From: Haloquadratum sp.
GTDB lineage: Archaea > Halobacteriota > Halobacteria > Halobacteriales > Haloferacaceae
Length of the DNA: 64,000 nucleotides
Assembly: GCA_028275165.1 (NCBI GenBank)
Contig: JAQCNF010000044.1
Span: forward strand, 27,856 to 91,855
Reading direction: 5' to 3'
Within the stretch, counting starts at the first letter, position 1. The number at the start of each line of letters is the position of its first letter. Below the pieces are notes generated by a model. It was not told the origin of the DNA and made no database searches. It worked only from the letters and a program-made list of their open reading frames with translations. Positions 10,334 to 20,240 of the stretch are shown piece after piece. Both the position numbers and the translations under genes were made by a program.

Positions 10334-11902
10334 TTAATCGTCTGCTGGTGTTCTAGGTTCTGGACCCTCAATGCCCGGAATACCTTCGACGTTCATTGAC
10401 GCCAATTCTCGTTTGAGTGCCTGCTCATCTTCGACATCCTGTGAGAGCTCCATCGCCTGGGCGAAATTCTTGACAAGTCCACAGTTTGGTCCTTCGGGGG
10501 TCTCTGATGGACAGATACGCCCCCACTGTGTTGCATGCAAATCCCGGGCTTCAAAGTGTGGCTGGCTCCGTGAAAGTGGGCTCCGCAACCGCCGGAGGTG
10601 CGAGAGAACTCCCATGTAGTCCGTCCGGTCGACCAGTTGTGAGACACCGGAACGACCACCAACCCAATTCCCAGTGGCGATTGGATGTTCGAGGCGTTCA
10701 GTCAAGACATCAGAACGAACCACTGTACTCACAGTTAATTGTCGGTTCCGCATATTTGCACGCTCAAGTTGATATTTCACGTCACGAGCCAGTTTATTCA
10801 ATGCAGTGCGGAATAAGTCTTTCATCAGATCACCGGAGACCTTCAGCCGTTTATTTGCATAATGGTCTTTATCATCTGATTCACGGCGGCTGAGTGCTAA
10901 CTCGAAACACGCTTCAGCCATTCGGCAGAGGTAGTAAGCTTTGTTAATTCGTACATCCTCTTCATCGACTCCATCTTCGTGCAGATGAGGAAGCAAGTAC
11001 CGATCGATTACGTAGTTCGCACGTTTGAGCTGGTAGTTTTTCCCTTGGCCACCAGCAACGCGTTTCCCGAGTGATTCGATTGCTTCAGCTTCGTTCTGGA
11101 CAGATGCTTCTTCGAGATTCTCTAACATGAACTTTACAATCTCGGGATCGTCAGAGACTCGATGGACAATCTCCTCGTCCGACTCAAGTCCTAATGCCCG
11201 GACAAGCGTCACAAACTCAACGCTGCCAGAAACCGATGGGAACGAAACTTCAAGCAAGCCGTCCCGTGTCCGCTCACAAAGAACGAGAGCGCGATATCCG
11301 CGACGCTGGGAGAATGTTTTCGCCACCTGTATTTCGTCGCCGTATTTTGTATCGTATTCGGCAAGGATCTTGTTCGGTGCAAGGTCTTCTGAAGTCATCA
11401 GGACACGTTCAGACCCGTTGACGATGAAGTATCCACCTGGATCGACCGGATCCTCGCCAATATCGATGAGTTCCGATTCGCTGAGTCCGTCGATATTGCA
11501 CCTTCTTGATCCAACCATGATTGGCATGCGGCCAACCTTCGTCTCAGTCGTATCAACGACGACTTCCTGTTCTTCTTCGCCACCACGTACAATGGACATT
11601 TCCATGAATACTGGGGCAGCGTAAGTGATATTTCTGAGTCGGGCTTCCTGCGGAAAGAGTAATTCCTCTGAGCCATCAGCCTCTCGTACACGAGGTGTTT
11701 CAATACGGACGTTTCCAAGTTCAACAAATACTGGCTCTTCCCCCTCCTTATCACCAATATCAGTTTCGATTCGCTCTTTCTCAGTCACCACATCCTGCAT
11801 ACCGCGGTCAAGAAAGCTATTGAATGAGCGGAAATGATGCTCAGCAAGGCGTGACTCTGAGAAATATTCACGTGAGACAGCACGGCGATCTTGTCGATTC
11901 AT
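10334..11902 (-). CDS. rpoB2: RNA polymerase subunit B''
   Basis: N-terminal half of the second-largest subunit (522 residues), forming the protrusion and lobe and part of the RNA/DNA cleft. Recognisable parts include [14 protein letters not shown], the [15 protein letters not shown] region, and [23 protein letters not shown] (the fork region), followed by [16 protein letters not shown], which normally continues into B'. Its first four bases overlap the end of rpoH. The split point matches that of other haloarchaea. Confidence 0.97.
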   Translation of the reverse strand: MNRQDRRAVSREYFSESRLAEHHFRSFNSFLDRGMQDVVTEKERIETDIGDKEGEEPVFVELGNVRIETPRVREADGSEELLFPQEARLRNITYAAPVFMEMSIVRGGEEEQEVVVDTTETKVGRMPIMVGSRRCNIDGLSESELIDIGEDPVDPGGYFIVNGSERVLMTSEDLAPNKILAEYDTKYGDEIQVAKTFSQRRGYRALVLCERTRDGLLEVSFPSVSGSVEFVTLVRALGLESDEEIVHRVSDDPEIVKFMLENLEEASVQNEAEAIESLGKRVAGGQGKNYQLKRANYVIDRYLLPHLHEDGVDEEDVRINKAYYLCRMAEACFELALSRRESDDKDHYANKRLKVSGDLMKDLFRTALNKLARDVKYQLERANMRNRQLTVSTVVRSDVLTERLEHPIATGNWVGGRSGVSQLVDRTDYMGVLSHLRRLRSPLSRSQPHFEARDLHATQWGRICPSETPEGPNCGLVKNFAQAMELSQDVEDEQALKRELASMNVEGIPGIEGPEPRTPADD

Positions 11903-12126
11903 TTAATCACCAACCGATAGGAGACTGCAGTATCTGTCGTACGTGAGTCACGGACGATTTTGATAACATCACCAACAGATGCCTCATCAGGGAGTGCTGG
12001 ATCCCGGCGTTGAATCTTGGGGAGATTTGAGCGCCGGATGTCATACGCGTCAAGGACGTCTTGTATTTCATCATCATCAATTATTATATGCTCTGGGACT
12101 AGATTATGTTGAGTTATGTCTACCAT
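11899..12126 (-). CDS. rpoH: RNA polymerase subunit H (Rpb5 C-terminal domain)
   Basis: A 75-residue subunit equal to the C-terminal assembly domain of eukaryotic Rpb5. It contacts the A'/A'' jaw and helps place downstream DNA. The conserved [12 protein letters not shown] start and the [10 protein letters not shown] segment are clear, as is the terminal VSYRLVIK. It is the first gene of the rpo operon and overlaps rpoB2 by 4 nt, the usual arrangement for translational coupling. Confidence 0.97.
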   Translation of the reverse strand: MVDITQHNLVPEHIIIDDDEIQDVLDAYDIRRSNLPKIQRRDPALPDEASVGDVIKIVRDSRTTDTAVSYRLVIK

Positions 12127-12194
12127 ATCTGTCTGTGCTGGTTTGCTTGTAGAAAAATACTCACGGGATACTACAGGCTAGTTTGATAAGCAGG

Positions 12195-12202
12195 CATTTA
12201 AC
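12195..12202 (-). promoter_or_regulatory. candidate promoter of the rpo operon
   Basis: Minus-strand GTTAAATG lies about 70 nt upstream of the rpoH start. If used, transcription would begin near 12170 and leave a leader of about 40 nt. Other AT-rich stretches in the same 240-nt gap could serve instead, so this is a weak call. Confidence 0.3.
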
Positions 12203-12370
12203 ACTTGCCAACCCTCGGAGAAGCGACCCGTTCTATCATTCGTCATATATTTTTCGTAGTTTGGACGTGGACGACGCATGTTGTGTATTTAATAGGTAAT
12301 GTGCATCAATAGTTCGACAGCCGAGATAGCAAGCCTTAATTGTACTACTGCGATGAATTCAAATGAGCAA

Positions 12371-12443
12371 GCCCGGGTGGTGTAGTGGCCGATCATACGA
12401 CCCTGTCACGGTTGTGACGCGGGTTCAAATCCCGCCTCGGGCG
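12371..12443 (+). tRNA. tRNA-Asp (GTC), first copy
   Basis: A 73-nt sequence that folds as a tRNA: acceptor stem GCCCGGG/CTCGGGC with discriminator G, T arm GCGGGTTCAAATCCCGC, and anticodon loop CTGTCAC giving GTC (Asp). No intron and no encoded CCA. A TATA-like CCTTAATTG at 12334-12342 sits about 33 nt upstream. The second copy follows after 14 nt, so the two are probably one transcript. Confidence 0.95.
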
Positions 12444-12457
12444 GTTGCTTCTTGGAT

Positions 12458-12530
12458 GCCCGGGTGGTGTAGTGGCCGATCATACGACCCTGTCACGGTT
12501 GTGACGCGGGTTCAAATCCCGCCTCGGGCG
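12458..12530 (+). tRNA. tRNA-Asp (GTC), second copy
   Basis: Base-for-base identical to the copy at 12371, separated by a 14-nt spacer. The tandem identity indicates either recent duplication or maintenance by gene conversion. The high Asp content of haloarchaeal proteins makes a dosage benefit plausible (inference). Confidence 0.95.
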
Positions 12531-13227
12531 ATGACACTTTCCCCTGGTAGTTCACAGATAAAACCAGTTCGCGGTATAGGCGGGACAGGGCGAGTGCCCC
12601 GAAGCGTGAGCAGGTTGAGCCCGTCACAGCGGTTTATTTTCTACCGAGCGAATCGTTGATAACGGCGCAATAGTCGTTGGCATTGAGCACCTGAATGCGA
12701 CGTGTCCATCAAAGAGAATGCGCGAGTTCTCAATAGCTGTTAGCAATGTGACCAATATGTATATCCGAAACCACACCAACTTGATCTGGAATCATAGTTT
12801 TGCATGTTCCGTTTCGAATAAAGAAAACCCCATTATTGACAACTGCTAATCCACCGCGACACTACATGACGGTTGTGACAGGTGGTATCGGGCCTTATCG
12901 ACCGAGTGCTCGTGAGACGTATGCGGCTGCCACCGGTAGCTTCAGTCAGTGTGCGGGAAGCCTCAAGATCGCAGAGAAGCTCCACACCCGTTCACGAGTG
13001 GTTCCTGAGGATTCCGATTTCAACGTGGCCATCACGACGCATGCCGCCTCAAGAACGGTATGAGGATAATTTATTTACAATCGCATAGCATAGCGCAGAG
13101 TCAAACGTTTGTTGATGGAAAAATAATCCGTTAGTCCTCTCTCGAAATGCGCCAACCGTCTCCGTTTGAGCACAGATACAGTATGATAATTCGTATGTTT
13201 ATTGAATTCTCGTCTATGGGTCAAGTG
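12531..13227. other. gap without a recognisable gene
   Basis: About 700 nt with no convincing CDS. The first 120 nt after the tRNAs (12545-12660) are more G+C-rich than the rest and contain a small hairpin (GGGC, loop GAGT, GCCC). They could be a decayed RNA or element end, but I cannot assign them. The remainder is AT-rich spacer between the tRNAs and the 3' end of the ATPase gene. Confidence 0.4.
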
Positions 13228-14274
13228 TCACCGAGTGGAAATGACCGAAGCCCGCGGACTTCCGCCGTCATGCGGTGTATCACGTGATCGGATACAGACT
13301 GTTCGCACTGCTTCTGTTGCATCATCAATCACCAGTGCTTCACCGACGGCCTGTGGTATCTGCTGTTCGATGGTATTTGTCAAATATATCGGCTCTGCTG
13401 TACACATGGTTTCAATATCTGTTCCTGCTGTTAACCGGTGTATGATGCGGATATCTGCCTGTGAAAGCGCAACAGATGGCAGAGCACTTGGTCGCTGTGT
13501 CGCCATCAGTAATGAAACACCCGGAGCACGTCCACGGGTCAGAAGCGTGTGTAATGCAGCTTTCGCGACACCCTGAAAAGCGATCTGTGCCTCATCGATG
13601 ACAAGCCATGGGAGGCGGTCTCCATGGTCATTAACTCGAGCATGATACAGGTGGTGTGCGACTCCCGTGATGACCGCATTCATCGCTGGTGTATCAAGAT
13701 GATGACAATCAAAGATCGTGAGCGCTGAGTCGAAAAGTATCGGTATATCGATACTCTCGCCATCAAATACACCCCAACTACGCGCACGCTCAAGTCGATT
13801 CATCGCCGCTCGTTGAGTTGCCCGTTTGGCATCTGATCTCGTCACATATTCACTCATCTGGTCGAGAGTGTTCGTCGCTCCCGCTGCATCCCACAGCAGC
13901 GCCCCGACGGAGGTCTCAGGCCCAACGCCGAGTGCCGTCGGCCATGTTGAAGCTGGAATGACACCAGGATTGAGCTGAGGGTGTGAAATCACTCTCGTCT
14001 GAAAGGAGGTCTCAGACTGTTCAATGCAACTGTATATCCCCATCGGGTCAATAACAACTGGAGCGACACCTTTGGACCGGGCTAATTCCTCAATGCAGAC
14101 TCCCAAGGTGTATGACTTACCATATCCACGCTTCCCAACAACAACACCAACGTGTGGATGTTCGAAATCGATCTCCACTGCCACGCCGGTGCTTCCATCT
14201 CTGGCGCGGTGGTGGCCGAGTCGCCCAGATACCCCGGATTGGTCGCTCGTGCGCCCGAGCATCTCGCTCTGCAT
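13228..14274 (-). CDS. HerA/FtsK-like P-loop ATPase
   Basis: A 348-residue P-loop ATPase of the HerA/DUF87 type. Walker A is GKRGYGKS (residues 47-54), Walker B is PWLVIDEAQ (222-230), and a C-terminal ATQRPSALPS (258-267) matches the sensor/arginine-finger segment of HerA-like DNA pumps. It lacks the N-terminal HAS barrel of true HerA, so it is a short relative. No neighbouring NurA nuclease is present, so a DNA-repair role is not supported by context. It is divergent from the gene at 14350. Start could also be the Met at residue 5. Confidence 0.8.
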   Translation of the reverse strand: MQSEMLGRTSDQSGVSGRLGHHRARDGSTGVAVEIDFEHPHVGVVVGKRGYGKSYTLGVCIEELARSKGVAPVVIDPMGIYSCIEQSETSFQTRVISHPQLNPGVIPASTWPTALGVGPETSVGALLWDAAGATNTLDQMSEYVTRSDAKRATQRAAMNRLERARSWGVFDGESIDIPILFDSALTIFDCHHLDTPAMNAVITGVAHHLYHARVNDHGDRLPWLVIDEAQIAFQGVAKAALHTLLTRGRAPGVSLLMATQRPSALPSVALSQADIRIIHRLTAGTDIETMCTAEPIYLTNTIEQQIPQAVGEALVIDDATEAVRTVCIRSRDTPHDGGSPRASVISTR

Positions 14275-14349
14275 GGGATGTGTTTGATTCGGAATTCGTC
14301 ATAAAGTCGAGGCCACCAGTTTACATACGAACGTGTTCCCAGTCTGGGT

Positions 14350-14802
14350 ATGGTGGGAGTTAGACGGCAATTTAGTGAAGATACTCGCGCTATCGAAGGG
14401 CTACCAATCCGACTCGTTATTGCCCTCGTCGTTGGAGTCGCAACGATGAGCGTAATGCTCGACATGGTTTCGAGTGTGGGGACGATAGCAGTAGCTGAAC
14501 TGGATATCGAATCAACACCTGATGTGATCGAACCAGGTAGCCAAACACTCGGACTGCGGGCTATTGGCCCAAACGGAGAGGGTGTTGAAGACGCGACGGT
14601 AATTGTTCGTGCAGGAACTGCACAAATGGACGGCGTTGTCACAGGAGACACGGGGGTAGATGGGAGACTGCAATTACGAATCAACGCTCATACTCGGGTT
14701 AATCAACAAGTTGGGACGCTTATTATCGAGATCAAACCACCGGCCGGCAGCCAGTATATTGATCGGCGATCAAATACTGAGATCCTTGTCGTACAGCCGT
14801 AG
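14350..14802 (+). CDS. membrane-anchored Ig-like/pilin-like protein
   Basis: A 150-residue protein with a short basic N-terminus, then one hydrophobic helix (about residues 19-46, LPIRLVIALVVGVATMSVML) and an outward domain. That domain resembles an Ig-like fold, with the repeated pattern EPGSQTLGLRAIGPNGEGVEDATVIV. The layout is like haloarchaeal type IV pilin-like surface proteins, but a clear pilin peptidase site is not evident. Its partner upstream, divergently transcribed, is the HerA-like ATPase. Exact function unknown. Confidence 0.65.
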   Translation: MVGVRRQFSEDTRAIEGLPIRLVIALVVGVATMSVMLDMVSSVGTIAVAELDIESTPDVIEPGSQTLGLRAIGPNGEGVEDATVIVRAGTAQMDGVVTGDTGVDGRLQLRINAHTRVNQQVGTLIIEIKPPAGSQYIDRRSNTEILVVQP

Positions 14803-14822
14803 ACGGAATTGAAGAGCGTGGG

Positions 14823-16100
14823 TTATCTTGAGGGATGTATCTCCCCATTGAAACCACCACGCACCAGCGGCTTGGCGATGTGCCGTCGAGCCTGTGGCGG
14901 GACTTCATACCATCCAGGCTCAATATCGCGCTCGATTGGTACAGTCACCTTTCCGGGTTCTCTTGTATTACAGCGACGACATCGATAGCCCTGCTGACGC
15001 CCTGCGCTTTTCATCGTCCGAGAGCATTCAGGGCAGTTTGGTGTTGTGATGGCGCTCTCGACTCGCTCTTCTAAGGCGAATTTCTCAAGCTTGATCGATC
15101 CAGCAGAGACCTCGCCACACACAGTGAGGCGGTCTCCTACCCGAAGGAGCCGAACATGATCGCGAAAACGCTTTGTCGGTTCGAATGCAATGCAGGTGAA
15201 CGGTGCTGTGTTTCGTCTGTGATCAATTATTTTGAAAGTCACGTGACCACCGGGCCCAGTTGAGGGTGCAGTATGTACCTCTCCACCAACACGGTAGGCC
15301 TTATTCTCCTCAAGGGCGCCTATTTTGCCGTCTCGAAGGTGCTGGTCAGTCCCCTGGTTCGTGTAGAACACTGTCCGTTGTACCACCGGTTCACTCTCGA
15401 TTGCGTCAGCCACTGTGGTTGTCGCAGCGATGGAGTCGCCTCGAATTCCAAATAAGATTGGCCCTGGTGCTGCTGGGACACATACGGTTTCAGTCGCCTC
15501 TCTATCAACGGTATCCCATGTCTGTGGATATCCCTGTTCTGCTGCGGTAAATACCGAATTCGTGTCTATCGACCGTGGTGTTCCACAGCGGTCGAATTCA
15601 CGATATGCAATTTGCTCAAACGTCCACGAATCAAGGCCGGTCCACGCCCCGATGGCAGCTAAGGCACCTATCCGTCCACGACCTCCATCCCAGCCTTGTT
15701 GTGCATATCCAGCGGTGCTGGCGAGTTCGCTGGCGCGCTCAATCGAAATACGCTCGCGAATCGCTTTGAAGCTAAACTGACTGATCACTTCAGGGATGGC
15801 ATCTGGTGATTCAGGCGACACGACAACGCCCGGACTCGTATTGACGTCACTCATCTCAGCGTATTCTTCGATCAGATCTTGTGTTATTTCGAATGCAGTC
15901 GTCGCATTGAAGTCAGTGTGAATCGCGACAGCGGCATTCCCGCGTGTTTTGAATTCGATTGCAGGATTGAGCCGGATGAGCAATTGCCGAGTAATAGATC
16001 CCCCGGCCTGTTTGATGGCCTTCGACAGTTGTGTCGCGAGATACGTTGTACACATCCCCCTTGTTCGCGAATCAGTGTCGTCAAGACCAATGACAGTCAT
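14823..16100 (-). CDS. tiaS: tRNA(Ile2) 2-agmatinylcytidine synthetase
   Basis: TiaS couples agmatine to C34 of the tRNA-Ile that reads AUA, so that the anticodon pairs with A rather than G. The protein starts MTVIGLDDTDSRTRGMCTTY; the GLDDTDS motif is diagnostic. It ends with a zinc ribbon (CPECSRTM...CRRC). I prefer the ATG at 16100 (425 residues) because MTVIGLDD is the usual beginning of the family; an ATG at 16112 would add four residues. It stands alone, converging with the small membrane protein gene at 14350. Confidence 0.93.
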   Translation of the reverse strand: MTVIGLDDTDSRTRGMCTTYLATQLSKAIKQAGGSITRQLLIRLNPAIEFKTRGNAAVAIHTDFNATTAFEITQDLIEEYAEMSDVNTSPGVVVSPESPDAIPEVISQFSFKAIRERISIERASELASTAGYAQQGWDGGRGRIGALAAIGAWTGLDSWTFEQIAYREFDRCGTPRSIDTNSVFTAAEQGYPQTWDTVDREATETVCVPAAPGPILFGIRGDSIAATTTVADAIESEPVVQRTVFYTNQGTDQHLRDGKIGALEENKAYRVGGEVHTAPSTGPGGHVTFKIIDHRRNTAPFTCIAFEPTKRFRDHVRLLRVGDRLTVCGEVSAGSIKLEKFALEERVESAITTPNCPECSRTMKSAGRQQGYRCRRCNTREPGKVTVPIERDIEPGWYEVPPQARRHIAKPLVRGGFNGEIHPSR

Positions 16101-16215
16101 ATACGGACTCAAGATACCTCAGGTAAATGAACGCTTTCCAGTGCTGCTACGGTTTAAATACATATGCAGTGATATGCATAATCGACAGACGGTTCGGGTG
16201 TGGGGTTGCATAACA

Positions 16216-16223
16216 CATTTATG
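16216..16223 (+). promoter_or_regulatory. candidate TATA box for the regulator at 16247
   Basis: CATTTATG ends 24 nt before the ATG at 16247. The spacing suggests a leaderless mRNA. Confidence 0.45.
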
Positions 16224-16246
16224 TAGCGAATCACTTATGTACTATC

Positions 16247-17224
16247 ATGTCCCGCTCCGCCTTGGTTGAGAACATCACAGCCATGCTTGAGGATGCGGGC
16301 TTTGTTGTGAGCGACCGGTGCGCTGTCCGACCGAAAAGCTTCGATATTGCAGCACGGCGAGGCAAGGATTTAGTTCTCCTCAAGATACTTGGCAATGTTG
16401 ATGCGCTTGATAACGCGACTGGTGCTGAGATGCGTCGACTGGGAACATACCTCGATGCGACGCCACTTGTCATAGGTATCAGGACGCGAGATCAAGATCT
16501 GAAGCCTGGTGTTGTGTATTTCCGTCATGGAGTCCCAGTGTTCAGCCCTGATACGGCAGTCGATCTCTTTGTTGAAGGGATTCCCCCACTCATTTACGCC
16601 GCCCCTGGAGGGCTGTATGTGAATATCGATGGCGATCTGCTTGAGGATGAACGTCAACAGCGTGGCTGGAGTCTGGGCCGATTGGCCTCTGAGCTTGGTG
16701 TTTCGCGACGAACTGTCTCGAAGTATGAGGATGGAATGAATGCAAGTATCGAGGTAGCAATTCAGCTTGAAGATGTCTTCGATGAGCCATTCTCAAATCC
16801 GGTTGAGGTAATGGATGGGGCCGAGGCAGTTCGCGATGCAGAGCCAACGCCAGATGACCCTGATCCTGAGTCAAACGACAAACACGTTATTCACGTGCTT
16901 ACACAGGCGGGATTCACCGTCCATCCGACCGTCCGAGCTCCATTCAAAACGGTGAGTGAAGATGACGAGAGCCGTCAGGAATCCATGCCCCTATTGACTG
17001 GCCACTCATCGTTTACCGAGAGCGCGCGAAAACGCGCCAGAATTATGTCTTCAATTGGCGAGGTGACGCGTACCCGCGCAGTCTATTTCACCAAAAATCA
17101 TGCAAAGCATGAGTCGATACAAGGGACTGCGCTTGTGAGTTGTAAGGAATTAAACGAAATCGAAGACCCGACAGAGATACGTGAATTGATACGTAGTCGT
17201 TCTGCATCGCCAACAGACGCCTAA
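16247..17224 (+). CDS. conserved HTH transcriptional regulator (UPF0110-like)
   Basis: A 325-residue protein of the archaeal family annotated as a putative HTH-type regulatory protein. The N-terminal ~120 residues resemble a restriction-endonuclease-like or nucleotide-sensing domain ([22 protein letters not shown]). An XRE/Cro-type helix-turn-helix follows at about residues 132-185 ([18 protein letters not shown]). The C-terminal third is variable and acidic. Family members are kept as single copies near core genes in many Halobacteria, but their targets are not known to me. Confidence 0.82.
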   Translation: MSRSALVENITAMLEDAGFVVSDRCAVRPKSFDIAARRGKDLVLLKILGNVDALDNATGAEMRRLGTYLDATPLVIGIRTRDQDLKPGVVYFRHGVPVFSPDTAVDLFVEGIPPLIYAAPGGLYVNIDGDLLEDERQQRGWSLGRLASELGVSRRTVSKYEDGMNASIEVAIQLEDVFDEPFSNPVEVMDGAEAVRDAEPTPDDPDPESNDKHVIHVLTQAGFTVHPTVRAPFKTVSEDDESRQESMPLLTGHSSFTESARKRARIMSSIGEVTRTRAVYFTKNHAKHESIQGTALVSCKELNEIEDPTEIRELIRSRSASPTDA

Positions 17225-17902
17225 GCCAACTGGTACACCTCTGTCAAGACAACCTTGATTCCCACAGAAATACCACGATTCTCTTGTTCGCAGGAGAACA
17301 CAAGGTTGTCGAGTGAATCCTCAGCGAGTGAACTCATATCCCAGAAATCGGAGAAGTCAACATTTCGTGCTTACAGCGGTCACATGAAGAGAGCCACCAC
17401 CCGTGGGATGAGCTCAATAATCACTGTCGATAGCAGGACTGGATCTCCCACGTCACCTGAATACACGTTCGACATGTTCTACAGGTGAACCGCCTCGAGG
17501 TCAAGCGATGAGAGAGACGAACTCAGAGTCATCACGGAAATCGAAGATTTCGGACAAAGCCAAGACTTCTCGTAGTTTAATGAGACACTCTCACGATACT
17601 ATCGGTCTGATAGACCCGAACGGTGTCGTGGGTAAGTTGTCGATGGTCAGAAAGATTGTGGATTTATGACGTCTGTAAGAGGATCGTGATAAATCGCGTC
17701 AAAGATATTCGACTGAGAGTATCTTTAATTTTTCATTCATGCGAAGGAGAAAAGAAAAGAATGGAATAACGGCCAGTTAGTAGCCTTCGACAGGGTTATT
17801 TTATACCGAGGCCGTTCGCTTGTAGCTCAGCAACAAGCCACGTGCGTGAGCACAGTGGCTAGCAAAGACTGGTTATCCAATCCTTTCAGGGGTAAGAAGA
17901 TA
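17225..17902. other. gap with decayed repeat, no gene
   Basis: About 680 nt without a credible CDS. At 17509-17551 the sequence carries GAGACGAACTC, GTCATCACG and a perfect short hairpin (GAAATC, loop GAA, GATTTC), related to the repeats at 3121 and 29903. In one plus-strand frame 17463-17600 reads as a Ser/Arg/Lys-rich tail that could be the remains of a TnpB C-terminus, but that is speculative. Confidence 0.45.
17509..17551. repeat. dispersed palindromic repeat, copy 2
   Basis: Shares GAGACGAACTC and GTCATCACG with the copy at 29888-29959, and GTCATCACG followed by a self-complementary core with the copy at 3121. The hairpin sequence itself differs (GAAATC/GATTTC here, GGAGATC/GATCTCC at 3134), which suggests that pairing rather than sequence is conserved. 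Confidence 0.5.
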
Positions 17903-18148
17903 TCAGGCGTACGTTTCTTCTAAGTACTCAACGATATCATCGCTTTCTGGCATACCATGGATACCATGCGCCTCGTCAATAATAACAGGAACTCCCGTTT
18001 GGCCACTCACCTCTTCAACTTCGGTTCGCTCACCGTGTGAACGTGGGACTGAGATTGAATCATATTCTAAGTTAAGTTCATTGAGCTTGTCGATAACTTT
18101 GGCGCAATACGGGCACCCATCTAGTTCATAGAGTGTAATATCTGACAT
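17903..18148 (-). CDS. glutaredoxin-like protein
   Basis: An 81-residue thioredoxin-fold protein. The N-terminus reads MSDITLYELDGCPYC, with the dithiol redox site CPYC at residues 12-15, and the GVPVII cis-proline segment follows. I choose the third of three consecutive ATG codons (18148). The family pattern starts there, and a TATA-like TTTCTTATTC at 18171-18180 lies 23-32 nt upstream. It probably reduces cytoplasmic disulphides or delivers electrons to a reductase. No partner gene is adjacent. Confidence 0.9.
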   Translation of the reverse strand: MSDITLYELDGCPYCAKVIDKLNELNLEYDSISVPRSHGERTEVEEVSGQTGVPVIIDEAHGIHGMPESDDIVEYLEETYA

Positions 18149-18336
18149 CATCATATAGCATCGCAAGGAAGAATAAGAAACCACTGGAGTCGCCCTCTGC
18201 TCATACACAACCATCTTCGACGTATCGAAGACAAAGCCACAAGTGCTGCGATTTCAGTCCGGTACGTCCACGGTAATACACCTCGAAACATGCCATTCAT
18301 CAACTGTCGTGGCAGGGGTAGACCCTTGAGGTCGGG

Positions 18337-18602
18337 TCAAAGCCGGCGATTATCCGAGTTACAAAGACACCGTTTAGCTTCGCACCTCAAGAGTGCGCCT
18401 TTGTCGCCCCCGGTTTGGGAGCGACGAAGATATCCCAGGCCGACGTTCTCCACGGCGTTGTAGTCGGCGTGGTTCTCGTAGCTGCATCTCTGCCAGTCGA
18501 AGGCTTCGCCCTCGCGGTTGTCAGGGTGTGTAAACAGGTCGAACACCGACGCGACATGTTCTCCAGGTCAACCTGCTTCACGTCGGTACCGTACTCTATG
18601 GG
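18337..18602 (-). pseudogene. tnpB C-terminal remnant
   Basis: The minus strand encodes the last part of an IS200/IS605-type TnpB in two frames. [16 protein letters not shown] is followed, after a frameshift, by [24 protein letters not shown] and [20 protein letters not shown]. The C-terminal zinc ribbon (CSTC...RC) and the RuvC-III segment (ADYN for ADxN) are recognisable. The second half of the zinc ribbon has only one cysteine left. The N-terminal three quarters of the gene are absent. It lies in the gap between glutaredoxin and the purine permease. Confidence 0.85.
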
Positions 18603-18662
18603 TTGAGTGATACCACGTTGTGGTCACACATTTTATTTCAAATCCATTCTCATTCGTCTCGC

Positions 18663-20075
18663 TCAAAATTCAGCGGTAAGCACCCCACTCGTACGCACGA
18701 AGAAATATATCACGAACGCGGCAGCTAATGCCAGGTGGCCAGCACGCAGGTCATCTGACCGGCCTGCTGCAAGTTTGACAATTGGGTAAGAGACAATTCC
18801 TGCCGCAATCCCATAGGCGATTGAGTAAGTGAACGGCATAATCAAGATGGTCAGTCCAGCAGGAATCGTATCTGTAATATCATCCCATGCGATATCGACG
18901 ACATTACGTAACATGACAATTCCAATGACAACAAGCGCGATATGAGAAGCATATAGTGGGACTGCTGCTGCGAGTGGAACGAGTGCAAGCGATGCGATAA
19001 ATAACACTGTCACAGTGAGCGCAGTCAATCCAGTCCGCCCACCCTCTTTAACTCCTGAGGCCGATTCGATATATGTTGTGACCGTTGATGTACCGAGCAT
19101 TCCTCCGACGGTTGTCCCGACGGCATCTGCCATCAGTGGTCGCTCAATGTCGGGAAATTGGCCATCGGAGTCAAGAAATCCACCTGCCTGGCCGACTCCG
19201 ACCAATGTCCCGGCCGTGTCGAAAAAGTCAACGAAAAAGAATGTGAAGACAATAAGCGCGAATGAGAAGACTTCGATATCAGCAAGTCCTGAAACAAATG
19301 CTCCTGCTATCGGCGTAATATCGTACGAAACTGCTGTTCCTCCGGTCACGAGACCCGCCTCGGGGCTCACGAAACCAAACGTTGTGAGCGCCCACCCAAA
19401 GCCAGTAACTGAGCCAATGCCAATGATAATCGAACCGGGGATGCCTCTCGCATACAATCCAAGAGTAATGAAGAGCCCGATAACTGAGATAATAGCAACC
19501 GGGTCTGAAGCAACGCTACCGAGAGTGATGAGGGTTGCCGGGTCATCAACGACGATTCCCATTGCCTCAAGCCCAATAATAGTTAAAAAGAGCCCAATGC
19601 CAGTTCCGACGGCAAATTTGACCGGACGAGGAAAGATGTTAATAATATACTCCCGCGCACCGACAGCTGTGAGGAAAATAAATATCAGACCTTCAACGAC
19701 AACCGCAGCGAGGGCTGTCTGCCATGGAACTCCAAGTGCACCAACGACGGTAAATGCAAAGAATGCATTTAACCCGAGTCCAGGGGCCTGAGCGAATGGG
19801 CGGTTGGCGTAAACCGCCATAATCAAAGTCGCTGTAGCTGCGGCAATGATTGTCACAACGGCTAACATTGATTGAATTTCACCTGGAGATATCCCAGCGA
19901 TTGCAATCCCATCCGCTCCAGAGATAGCCTCCTGATCGGTGAGAATAGATGGATTGACAATCACGATATAGGACATTGTCAGAAATGTCGTGATGCCAGC
20001 GAGTATTTCTGTTCGCACCGAGGAGCCGCGCTCGCTGACATTGAATCGATCGTCTAAAGATTCAGTAATGCTCAT
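18663..20075 (-). CDS. NCS2-family purine permease (AzgA-like)
   Basis: A 470-residue integral membrane protein with about 12-14 hydrophobic segments. The start (RTEILAGITTFLTMSYIVIVNPSIL), the APGLGLNAFFAFTVV segment and FFVDFFDTAGTLVGV are signatures of the AzgA branch of NCS2 transporters, which take up hypoxanthine, guanine or adenine by proton symport. The next gene upstream is pyrE, followed by carS, all on the same strand. An AT-rich ATATTTATT at about 20108-20117 could be the TATA box. Substrate specificity cannot be read from sequence alone. Confidence 0.9.
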   Translation of the reverse strand: MSITESLDDRFNVSERGSSVRTEILAGITTFLTMSYIVIVNPSILTDQEAISGADGIAIAGISPGEIQSMLAVVTIIAAATATLIMAVYANRPFAQAPGLGLNAFFAFTVVGALGVPWQTALAAVVVEGLIFIFLTAVGAREYIINIFPRPVKFAVGTGIGLFLTIIGLEAMGIVVDDPATLITLGSVASDPVAIISVIGLFITLGLYARGIPGSIIIGIGSVTGFGWALTTFGFVSPEAGLVTGGTAVSYDITPIAGAFVSGLADIEVFSFALIVFTFFFVDFFDTAGTLVGVGQAGGFLDSDGQFPDIERPLMADAVGTTVGGMLGTSTVTTYIESASGVKEGGRTGLTALTVTVLFIASLALVPLAAAVPLYASHIALVVIGIVMLRNVVDIAWDDITDTIPAGLTILIMPFTYSIAYGIAAGIVSYPIVKLAAGRSDDLRAGHLALAAAFVIYFFVRTSGVLTAEF

Positions 20076-20240
20076 TTGCTGTATTTAAATTCGCTCAAGA
20101 GAGAGGAATAAATATTTCTATCAAAATACGATGTTATGCTGATAACGGTCGCAACCATTAATCATATTTACACTTGGTAGAGCGCTTTGTGTGTAAATAT
20201 CCAGATCGTCACCAAGGCGTTCCGTCGGTGTCCGACAATA

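Noticed and set aside
12363..12659. Open frame of about 98 codons over the two tRNA-Asp genes
   Set aside because: It consists mainly of tRNA sequence read as protein; the repeated GWCSGRSYDPVTVVTR comes from the duplicate tRNA.
12545..12660. Possible structured RNA after the tRNAs
   Set aside because: A short GGGC-GAGT-GCCC hairpin is present, but I found no conserved core of RNase P RNA, SRP RNA or a snoRNA box pair.
13228..14802. HerA-NurA type defence or pilus operon
   Set aside because: The ATPase has no NurA or other effector partner, and the neighbouring membrane protein is divergent; two genes do not make a system.
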